Of a stretch of DNA of 54,179 nt, positions 39,437 through 46,127 are shown piece after piece. The position numbers and the translations under genes were made by a program. The notes below the pieces were generated by a model that searched no databases, had not been told where the DNA came from, and saw only the letters and a list, made by a program, of their open reading frames with translations. Positions within the stretch are counted from its first letter, which is position 1. Every line of letters starts with the position of its first letter. The stretch covers positions 1 to 54,179 of the forward strand of contig NZ_OAOD01000021.1 of the NCBI RefSeq assembly GCF_900205925.1, read 5' to 3'. The stretch comes from Clostridium peptidivorans. Its GTDB lineage: Bacteria > Bacillota > Clostridia > Clostridiales > Clostridiaceae.

Positions 39437-40405
39437 TTATTTGCCGTACTTAATTCCGCTCCAGTAAATATTATCTGCAACTTCAGCAATCTTAGGCAAT
39501 TTTACGTCCTTAAGAGCCCATTTCTTAAACTCTTCATAACCTGTTCTGTCTACAATGTACCCTATGTGTTCTTTGCCTTCTGGGGCATCTTTATCTATAT
39601 ATTCATTAATATAATCATAAGTATTTAATATAATTTTTATTATGCTTTCTTCATCCACCCATGTTATAAAATCTTCTGCAAGACGTGGATTTTTCTTTCC
39701 TGTTCTACCCATGATAGCAAGTTTATAATATTTTTCATCACTTCTTGTCCATGCATTATTTGGGCATTTTACTACACATTCGCCGCAGCCTAAACACTTC
39801 TCATGATCTCTTTCAACCTTAAAATTTTCAAGTTTTAAAGCTCCTGTTACTCTGTTTTTGCAGTTAGTTACGCATCGTCCACAGGATATACATCTGTGAG
39901 CATCATACTGAGGCATTGTCATACCCATTATTCCAAAGTCCTGCATTCTTGCCTTTATACAATCATTTGGACATCCTGTTAATGCAATTTTAACATGATA
40001 ATCATTTGGAAATATTGCCTTTTCTATTTTTGCTGCAAACTTTGAAGTATCATAATTTGCAAAAGGACATACCTTATTTCCCACACAAGCGGATACATTT
40101 CTAGTACCTGCAGCTGAATATCCCTTTTCCTTATCATTTTGATTTATGTCAAGTTCATCTATTACAGGTTGAATCAATTTATTTACTTCATCCATCTTAT
40201 CAAAATCAATTCCTGGTATTTCAAAACCCTGTCTAATAGTCACATGTACATTTCCATTTCCATACTTTTCAGCTATTTCATATATTACAGGTAGAACTTT
40301 TGAAGGAAGATGTCCCCCTGGCACTCTCACTCTTAAAGCTGTTTTATTTCTTTCTTTAGTTACTCTAAAGGCATTTTTCTTTAAAGCTTTGGTATTTATA
40401 TCCAT
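39437..40405 (-). CDS. asrC: anaerobic sulfite reductase subunit C (siroheme subunit)
   Basis: 322 residues. N-terminal ferredoxin-like NiR/SiR half (VRVPGGHLPSKVLP, GNVHVTIRQGFEIPGIDF). The siroheme-[4Fe-4S] cysteines lie in SACVGNKVCPFANYD and LTGCPNDCIKARMQDFG. Two ferredoxin CxxCxxC clusters follow (CISCGRCVTNCKN and CLGCGECVVKCPN). AsrC reduces sulfite to sulfide in the cytosol with electrons from AsrB and AsrA. Last gene of the operon, 14 bases after asrB, with a strong AGGAGGGGG site. Confidence 0.96.
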   Translation of the reverse strand: MDINTKALKKNAFRVTKERNKTALRVRVPGGHLPSKVLPVIYEIAEKYGNGNVHVTIRQGFEIPGIDFDKMDEVNKLIQPVIDELDINQNDKEKGYSAAGTRNVSACVGNKVCPFANYDTSKFAAKIEKAIFPNDYHVKIALTGCPNDCIKARMQDFGIMGMTMPQYDAHRCISCGRCVTNCKNRVTGALKLENFKVERDHEKCLGCGECVVKCPNNAWTRSDEKYYKLAIMGRTGKKNPRLAEDFITWVDEESIIKIILNTYDYINEYIDKDAPEGKEHIGYIVDRTGYEEFKKWALKDVKLPKIAEVADNIYWSGIKYGK

Positions 40406-40419
40406 AGTTAATCCCCCTC

Positions 40420-41217
40420 CTAATCTATAAGCTTTTTGCCTTCTGTATAATTAAATACAGGGCCATCTAAACAAATATAAGTTTCTCCAATTTTACAGTG
40501 TCCACATTTTCCAAGTCCGCAGCACATTTTTCTTTCTTGAGAAATCCAAATATTTTTTTCTTCGATTCCAAGTTTTAAAACCTCTGCCACTGCAAATTTC
40601 ATCATTACAGGTGGTCCTACAACTATAAACTGAGCATTTTCTTTGTCTTTTAAATTTAAAAGCGGTATATACTTTGTAACAAGTCCAACCTTTCCTTTGT
40701 ATCCTTCTTCTGCAGAGTCTACAGTAATTGTTACATCTATGCTATTCTTCCATGCTTCTATGTCATCTTTAAATAGTACGCTATCTACATTTTTAAATCC
40801 TGCTATTAAACTAAAGTTTCCACACTCTTCTCTGTTTTTGTGGAAATAGTCTATAACTCCTTTAACAGGAGCAAGTGCTGTCCCCCCCACAACTATAACT
40901 AAATCCTTATCTTTGAAGTTGTTTACATCAAATCCATTACCATAAGGTCCTCTCATAAAGAAGCTTTGGCCTACTTCGTACTTGTGTACTTCATCTGTAA
41001 CTACTCCAACTCTTCTTATAGTCAAATCTACGTAGCCGTCTCCTATTCCGCAAACAGATATTGGAGCTTCACCGTACTTTGGAATGGAAACTTCAAAGAA
41101 CTGGCCAGGCTTTACCTTAACTTCTCCTTTGTATTCCATTCTAAATGTATATTCTATGTCAGTATGTTTCTTTATATCTAATATTTCAGACTTAAAAGGA
41201 ATGTATGGATTATTCAT
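40420..41217 (-). CDS. asrB: anaerobic sulfite reductase subunit B (FAD/NAD(P)H subunit)
   Basis: 265 residues. Ferredoxin-NADP reductase fold: PGQFFEVSIPKYGEAPISVCG for FAD, then VVGGTALAPVKGVIDYF for the pyridine nucleotide, and a C-terminal CCGLGKCGHCKIGETYICLDGP [2Fe-2S]-type cluster like dihydroorotate dehydrogenase electron-transfer subunits. It takes electrons from NAD(P)H and passes them to AsrA/AsrC. Its start overlaps the asrA stop by 8 bases (translational coupling). Confidence 0.95.
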   Translation of the reverse strand: MNNPYIPFKSEILDIKKHTDIEYTFRMEYKGEVKVKPGQFFEVSIPKYGEAPISVCGIGDGYVDLTIRRVGVVTDEVHKYEVGQSFFMRGPYGNGFDVNNFKDKDLVIVVGGTALAPVKGVIDYFHKNREECGNFSLIAGFKNVDSVLFKDDIEAWKNSIDVTITVDSAEEGYKGKVGLVTKYIPLLNLKDKENAQFIVVGPPVMMKFAVAEVLKLGIEEKNIWISQERKMCCGLGKCGHCKIGETYICLDGPVFNYTEGKKLID

Positions 41218-42235
41218 GAGCCTTTCCTCCTTCTAATGCATCAGTTAATTTATTTACGCAATTTGAGAATGATATATATTGTGGACATGCATCGTCACAT
41301 CTTCCGCATCCTACACACATATGATATCCAAATCTCTTATTAAAATCATAAACCTTATGAAGAACTTTAAATCTCATTCTTTGTCCCTTATCTTGTCTAA
41401 ATCCATGTCCACCTGCCATAGTTGTGTAACCGTCTACTTGACAAGATGCCCAAACCCTTCTTCTTTCTCCTGCATTTTTGTTGTCTCTGTAGAATATATC
41501 CTGCATTGAGTTACATGTACAAGTTGGGCAAACAAAGTTGCATTTTCCACAAGCTATACATCTTGCATTATATTCATTCCACAATGGCAATTTAGTAACT
41601 TCTCCAAGATCTATCTTATTTCCATCAGGAATATTTACATTTATATCATTATCTTCTACATAAGCTGGAGTAATATCTGAAGCTTCTCCTTCTGCTCCTT
41701 CAAAGTATACTGAAAGATTATTATCCTTTATATCGATTTCAATGTAGTCGCCCTTGTCATTTACTGCCATATCATAATCATTTGTCTTATTAGTACCCAT
41801 GGATGCACAGAAACAATTTTCAAAGGAATTTTCACATCCTATTAAAATAAATTTTACTTTCTCTCTTAATGCCTTATAATATGGGTCTTCTGCGCCATTT
41901 TTTAAGTAGATTTGGTCAACTCTTTTTACACCATGCATATCGCAGCTTCTCAAAAATACTAATATCTTTTTATCATCTATTTTAGGTTCCATCCACTGAT
42001 CTTCAGTGAAATAAAATAATGTTTGAGTTGTTGGAAGTATAACTTCCTTATATGAAAAATGCGATTTATCTACTAAATTTATCTTTTCTCCATCTTTAAC
42101 TTCTTCATATCTTATAGAATCTGTATCTGAAAAGTTTCCTTTACCCACTAAAGTTACTGGAGCATAAACTTTATATTCTTTTGATAAATTTTGTATAACA
42201 TTGTTAAAATCTTGTCTTCTAATCTTTAATCCCAT
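41210..42235 (-). CDS. asrA: anaerobic sulfite reductase subunit A (iron-sulfur subunit)
   Basis: 341 residues from the ATG at 42235, downstream of GAGGTGGAG; the GTG at 42244 would lie within that site. Two clusters are visible: CIACGKCNFVCPTCTCNSM and, near the C-terminus, CVGCGRCDDACPQYISF. The N-terminal domain has FLRSCDMHGVKRVDQIYL as in AsrA and related hydrogenase beta-type subunits. It moves electrons between AsrB and AsrC. Three bases separate it effectively from the channel gene upstream. Confidence 0.95.
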   Translation of the reverse strand: MGLKIRRQDFNNVIQNLSKEYKVYAPVTLVGKGNFSDTDSIRYEEVKDGEKINLVDKSHFSYKEVILPTTQTLFYFTEDQWMEPKIDDKKILVFLRSCDMHGVKRVDQIYLKNGAEDPYYKALREKVKFILIGCENSFENCFCASMGTNKTNDYDMAVNDKGDYIEIDIKDNNLSVYFEGAEGEASDITPAYVEDNDINVNIPDGNKIDLGEVTKLPLWNEYNARCIACGKCNFVCPTCTCNSMQDIFYRDNKNAGERRRVWASCQVDGYTTMAGGHGFRQDKGQRMRFKVLHKVYDFNKRFGYHMCVGCGRCDDACPQYISFSNCVNKLTDALEGGKAHE

Positions 42236-42247
42236 TATCTCCACCTC

Positions 42248-43018
42248 TTACTTTCTTTGTTTTGCTATATTAAAATACGTAAGCGCTACAAAAACTATTC
42301 CACCTATCATATTTCCTATTGATACAAATATAAGATTGTGGAAAAGCCCACCTAATGTCACTGCTCCACTGTGTGGAATTAAAAGTCCTATTGAAAGTAA
42401 TGTCATATTTGCTACTGAGTGCTCAAAACCTGATGTTATAAATGCAAATAGACACCAAAATATCATAATTAATTTTCCAACTTCTTCTTTCATTTTAAAA
42501 GAACACCAAACCGCTAAACATACTAGCAAGTTACAAAGTATTCCCCTGTATAATAATTGATCCCAAGGTAAATTCATTTTTGTTTCAGTAGTTTTTGCTA
42601 TAAAGTTTCCAACAGGTCCTGTTGCAAGTCCACTTTGTACATACATAAGTGCTAAAAGTGCTGAACCTATGAAATTCCCAACATATGATACAATCCAAAC
42701 CTTTAAGGTCTCTCCCCAAGTTGTCTTTTTATCTAAAGAAGATACTGTCATAACCATGTTGTTACCTGTGAATAATTCTGATCCTGCCATTATTACAAGG
42801 CTTAAGGCAATTCCAAAAGAAACTCCCATTAAAACTTTTGTAGCTGGTGAATTTGCCGCATTAAAAATTCCACCTACTGTAAAGATAAGTATTATACCAA
42901 TTCCTACATAAATTCCAGCTAGTGCTGATGATATTGTATAACCAAAAGGATTGCTTTTTAATAACTTTGCTTTTGCCTCTCCTGCATTACCAACTTTGTT
43001 AATTTCTTCACTAAACAT
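42248..43018 (-). CDS. formate/nitrite-family channel, probable hydrosulfide channel
   Basis: 256 residues with six spans in the FNT fold. GVSFGIALSLVIMAGSELFTGNNMVM and the two half-repeats are characteristic, as is the conserved FEHSVANM with the central His. In the clostridial asr operons the FNT member is a hydrosulfide channel that exports HS-, the product of AsrABC, and the arrangement here is the same. First gene of the operon and therefore next to the CRP-type operator at 43076-43099. Confidence 0.93.
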   Translation of the reverse strand: MFSEEINKVGNAGEAKAKLLKSNPFGYTISSALAGIYVGIGIILIFTVGGIFNAANSPATKVLMGVSFGIALSLVIMAGSELFTGNNMVMTVSSLDKKTTWGETLKVWIVSYVGNFIGSALLALMYVQSGLATGPVGNFIAKTTETKMNLPWDQLLYRGILCNLLVCLAVWCSFKMKEEVGKLIMIFWCLFAFITSGFEHSVANMTLLSIGLLIPHSGAVTLGGLFHNLIFVSIGNMIGGIVFVALTYFNIAKQRK

Positions 43019-43052
43019 GATAAAACTCCTCTCTAATTAACTTATATTTATG

Positions 43053-43058
43053 ATTTTA
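43053..43058 (-). promoter_or_regulatory. -10 element of the hydrosulfide channel-asr operon
   Basis: TAAAAT on the minus strand puts the transcription start near 43046. The operator centre at 43087.5 is then about -41.5, the classic position of a class II CRP/FNR activator. No good -35 is present, as expected for an activated promoter. Confidence 0.55.
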
Positions 43059-43075
43059 AGTTATAAAAATAAAAA

Positions 43076-43099
43076 AGTATGTGACTTTTATCACATACT
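43076..43099. promoter_or_regulatory. CRP/FNR-type operator
   Basis: AGTATGTGA-cttTTA-TCACATACT: a perfect 9-bp inverted repeat around 6 bases with the TGTGA-N6-TCACA core, in the divergent region between the channel-asr operon and the TspO gene. It could also act on the TspO promoter to the right. Confidence 0.8.
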
Positions 43100-43234
43100 T
43101 TACATTTTCAATAGTAAAATAACTTAAGGTCAGTATATGTTCAAACTTTTTATTCACATAAAAACTGCCTTATAACATAAACCAAAATCTAAGGAATATA
43201 TTTATATTGGTAAGCATTGAAAGGAGTAGTTACA

Positions 43235-43735
43235 ATGACAAATATATTTAAAGTCAATGGCAAAAAAAATATTCCGCTATTGATCATTATTATAGTTTTA
43301 ACAGAAGCAGCTGGTGCCTTATCTGGATTTCTAGGAATGTCAAATAGGCAAAATTATGCAAACCTAATAAAGCCAGCATTTTCCCCTCCTGGATGGGTTT
43401 TTGGCATAGTATGGCCCATACTATATTTATTAATGTCCATTGCTCTTTATAGAATATTACTACTAAGAAAACAAGGCAAAGATGTTACACGGGGACTTGT
43501 ATATTATTTCATTCAATTTGGCTTAAACTTACTTTGGCCAATTATATTTTTTAGATTTAACCTTTATGGACTTGCCTTTATAGAATTACTTGTAATGCTT
43601 GTATTCATTCTTTTAACTACTTTTGAATTTGCTAGACATGATAAAATATCAGCCTATCTTTTAATTCCATATATACTTTGGGTATCCTTTGCAGGAATTT
43701 TGAATTTTTCAATATGGATGCTCAATGAAATGTAG
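43235..43735 (+). CDS. tspO: TspO/MBR-family tryptophan-rich sensory protein
   Basis: 166 residues from the ATG at 43235, 7 nt after AAAGGAG. Five spans. Conserved family features: LTEAAGALSGFLG, an extended NYANLIKPAFSPPGWVFGIVWPILYLLMSIALY (the signature PAFSPPGWVFGIVWP), and a Trp-rich C-terminus. TspO binds tetrapyrroles and sterols in the membrane. Its gene diverges from the hydrosulfide-channel/sulfite-reductase operon, whose siroheme cofactor is a tetrapyrrole; shared control by the operator between them is possible. Confidence 0.92.
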   Translation: MTNIFKVNGKKNIPLLIIIIVLTEAAGALSGFLGMSNRQNYANLIKPAFSPPGWVFGIVWPILYLLMSIALYRILLLRKQGKDVTRGLVYYFIQFGLNLLWPIIFFRFNLYGLAFIELLVMLVFILLTTFEFARHDKISAYLLIPYILWVSFAGILNFSIWMLNEM

Positions 43736-43763
43736 TAGAAAAAATGCTTTGCATTTTTTCTAC
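43735..43763. terminator. bidirectional terminator between tspO and the Crp/Fnr gene
   Basis: GTAGAAAAAATGC-ttt-GCATTTTTTCTAC, a 13-bp perfect stem that overlaps both stop regions. Confidence 0.9.
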
Positions 43764-44440
43764 CTCTTAAAAAACTCCGCCAGCTTTTTTCTATCTTTAA
43801 TTATTATCTTTCTCTTTTCATTTATTATAAGATCATTTTCCTTGAGTTCTTTGATTGCTCTAGATATAGTTTCTCTAGAGCTTCCAAGCATTTCTGCTAT
43901 ATCATTTACAGTAATATTTAAAGATATTTCTTCTCCTTCTTTAACGGTTTTGCCATAGTCTTTAGATAATTTCCAAAGCTTTGCTGCCACTCTTCTTTCT
44001 ATTTTTAAAGGAACTGTATTTTTAAGCTGTCTATAAAGCCTTCTTATTTTTTTAGACATAGAACATATTATCTTATAATTAAAATTCCAGTCAATACTCA
44101 TCGCTTTTAAAAAATCCTCTCTAGGGATTGATAAAATTAACGAAGCTCCATAGGCATCTGCACTAATTGACGCAAACTTTCCATCCATTATAACTTCATT
44201 TATTACATAATTCTTTCCTAATATATATACTATCTTTTTTTGTCCACCTTCAGATAATCTATAAAGCACTACATTCCCTTCTGCTACAATATATATATTA
44301 GTAACTTCTGTTTTTTCCATAAAGAGATTTTCACCCTTTTTAAGCTTCACTATACTAGCTCTTTCTGTCAAAGCTTTCCAAGCTTCTTTATTTATTTCTT
44401 TAAATATATCTATGTTATCAATATATTCTTTAAAATCCAT
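43760..44440 (-). CDS. Crp/Fnr-family transcription regulator
   Basis: 226 residues. N-terminal cyclic-nucleotide-type beta-roll (LKKGENLFMEKTEVTNIYIVAEGNVVLY), dimer helix, and C-terminal winged helix with VNDIAEMLGSSRETISRAIKELKE. Recognition-helix residues R189, E190 and R194 correspond to R180, E181 and R185 of E. coli CRP, which read TGTGA; the FNR position held by Val there is Arg here. No FNR-type cysteine cluster. It is the best candidate to bind the TGTGA-N6-TCACA site 660 bases away and so to control sulfite reduction. The effector is unknown. Confidence 0.88.
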   Translation of the reverse strand: MDFKEYIDNIDIFKEINKEAWKALTERASIVKLKKGENLFMEKTEVTNIYIVAEGNVVLYRLSEGGQKKIVYILGKNYVINEVIMDGKFASISADAYGASLILSIPREDFLKAMSIDWNFNYKIICSMSKKIRRLYRQLKNTVPLKIERRVAAKLWKLSKDYGKTVKEGEEISLNITVNDIAEMLGSSRETISRAIKELKENDLIINEKRKIIIKDRKKLAEFFKR

Positions 44441-44528
44441 ACTTTACACCGCCAAGCTGTAATTTAATTCTTTATTATTATATAGTTTACCCCAAGCTAT
44501 TGTCTTCGTAAACAATATAGAAATATTA

Positions 44529-44768
44529 CGACATTTTAAAGTAATGTTGAACCTACCGTATGAGATTTGCATTTAAGAAGGCGTTCACTGCACAAAGAAG
44601 CTCTAATATTCCTGAATTTAAATCACCTAAACTTTTTAAACTCGCTGTCGCTCAGACAGTAAAAAGTTTTTAACGTTGCTTTAAATTCAGAAATAAAGAG
44701 CTTCTAATGCTCGTTCAAAGCCTTCTACAATGCAAATCTCATACTATATATTCAACATTAAAAATATC
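44529..44768 (+). repeat. family 1 repeat, left member of pair 4
   Basis: About 240 bp with CGACATTTTAAAGTAATGTTGAAC left and TTCAACATTAAAAATATC right; core ACTCGCTGTCGCTCAGACAGT. Confidence 0.87.
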
Positions 44769-45079
44769 ACCTATACCTGCTAAAGGAGGAAATTTAGTGG
44801 ACTGAATTTCTAAAATATTTTAAGACTTGGTACATAAAAATCTTTTAGGGCGGTAGCCCGTGAGATTACATGAACATATAGCAATAAATAAAATGAATAG
44901 AAAAATTTAATTTATAAGTTAAGGATATGAGAGTATGATAAAAGATTCTTAATATAAAATTGTATGATTAATATTTTCCGCCCTACCGGTTTGAGGGCTT
45001 ATCAGCCCTTTGATAAGTATCAATTTAAAAGGAAATTTCGCCAAAACGAAATTTCTTCCTTCAGTCAGTAAGTATGAGT
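44769..45079 (+). repeat. middle segment of composite repeat, pair 4
   Basis: 311 bp, one of the two longest copies. GGGCGGTAGCCC hairpin; CCGCCCTACCGG; terminal CGCCAAAACGAAATTTCTTC and CCTTCAGTCAGTAAG. TAGGGCGG at the left can pair with CCGCCCTA at the right, 140 bases apart. Confidence 0.75.
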
Positions 45080-45315
45080 GATATTTTTAATGTTGAACAT
45101 AAGTATGGAATTTGCATTGTAGAAAGCATTGAACAAGCAACTAAAAGCTCTTTATTTCTGATTTTAAGGTGCCGTATAGAGCCTTCTACTGTCTGAGCGA
45201 TAGCGAGTTTAGAAGGCTTAGGCGCCTTAAAAGGAAGAAATATTAGAGCTTTTTTGCGAAGCGAAGCTTTCCTAAATGCAAATTTCATACGACCCGTTCA
45301 ACATTAAAAATGTCG
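45080..45315 (-). repeat. family 1 repeat, right member of pair 4
   Basis: Reverse copy, ends ATATTTTTAATGTTGAAC and GTTCAACATTAAAAATGTCG. An apparent minus-strand ORF here (45061-45288) is a translation of the repeat. Confidence 0.88.
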
Positions 45316-45336
45316 CATTTTCCTTTTAATTTCTAT

Positions 45337-45384
45337 ATAATATTATTTAAATAAAACTTTATAATATTATTTAAATAAAACTTT
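45337..45384 (+). repeat. 24-bp perfect tandem duplication
   Basis: ATAATATTATTTAAATAAAAC plus TTT occurs twice in direct succession immediately before the ribosome-binding site of the GNAT gene. Confidence 0.9.
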
Positions 45385-45401
45385 ACTGGAGGAATTTTAT
45401 A

Positions 45402-45824
45402 ATGAACTTAAGAATCACCCATGACTTATCAAATATAAGTTGGGATTTAGTACCTAAAATTTTAAAGGAAACTGGAATGGGCTATTTTGATGCAGAAGTT
45501 CATAAAAGAGCATTTGAAAATAGTTATACTGTAGTATTTGTTTATGATGATGATAAGCTAGTTGGTTTTGGAAGAGCTATTTCTGATGGAGCTTATCAAG
45601 CTGGAATTTATGATGTGGCAGTAATTCCTGAATATCAAGGAAAAGGCATTGGCAAAATGATTATTCAACATATCATAGCAGCTATTCCTCAGTGTAATTT
45701 CATATTATATGCAGCTATTGGTAAAGAAAGATTTTATGAAAGTTTAGGCTTTAAAAAAATGAAAACTGGTATGGCATTGTTTAAGAATACTGAGCTGATG
45801 CAAATTAAGGGATTCATCGAATAA
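45402..45824 (+). CDS. GNAT-family N-acetyltransferase
   Basis: 140 residues, single GNAT domain: VVFVYDDDKLVGFGRAISDG, the acetyl-CoA strand and loop GIYDVAVIPEYQGKGIGKMIIQHI (Q/RxxGxG/A), and a final FYESLGFKKMKTGMALF. The acceptor is unknown. The GGAGG site is 7 nt before the ATG. Monocistronic, ended by the palindrome at 45826-45845. Confidence 0.9.
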   Translation: MNLRITHDLSNISWDLVPKILKETGMGYFDAEVHKRAFENSYTVVFVYDDDKLVGFGRAISDGAYQAGIYDVAVIPEYQGKGIGKMIIQHIIAAIPQCNFILYAAIGKERFYESLGFKKMKTGMALFKNTELMQIKGFIE

Positions 45825-45825
45825 T

Positions 45826-45845
45826 AATAAGGCGCCTTATTTTAT
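45826..45845 (+). terminator. short palindromic terminator of the GNAT gene
   Basis: AATAAGGCGCCTTATT followed by TTATG; GC-rich centre. Confidence 0.55.
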
Positions 45846-45950
45846 GCTTTATAATTAAAGTGTAAATTTTCATAAATTATACAAATTAAGACTTCTATTA
45901 TATGTAAAATAGCTTCCTAAAAATTTCATAATATGTTATAACATTAATAA

Positions 45951-46017
45951 GGAAACATCTCAATGAATTGAGATGTGCTGATTTTCAACAAAATCAAAGA
46001 TTTTTGCAAATCATGCA
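45951..46017 (+). repeat. family 2 double-hairpin repeat, tandem copy 1
   Basis: 67 bp: GGAAACATCTCAATGAATTG..., then TGATTTTCAACAAAATCAAAG..., ending TCATGCA. Confidence 0.87.
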
Positions 46018-46018
46018 A

Positions 46019-46085
46019 GGAAACATCTCAATAAATTGAGATGTGTTGATTTATAACAAAATCAAAGATTTTTGTAAGTCATGCA
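46019..46085 (+). repeat. family 2 double-hairpin repeat, tandem copy 2
   Basis: 67 bp, the most complete copy next to copy 1, with one base between them. The remaining intergenic sequence 45846-45950 is AT-rich with no further feature. Confidence 0.87.
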
Positions 46086-46127
46086 TAGATATTAAGCCAT
46101 TATTATAGATTTTAGGGGTAGGTAAAA

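Noticed and set aside
45061..45288. 75-codon minus-strand ORF
   Set aside because: Translation of the family 1 copy at 45080; same reason.
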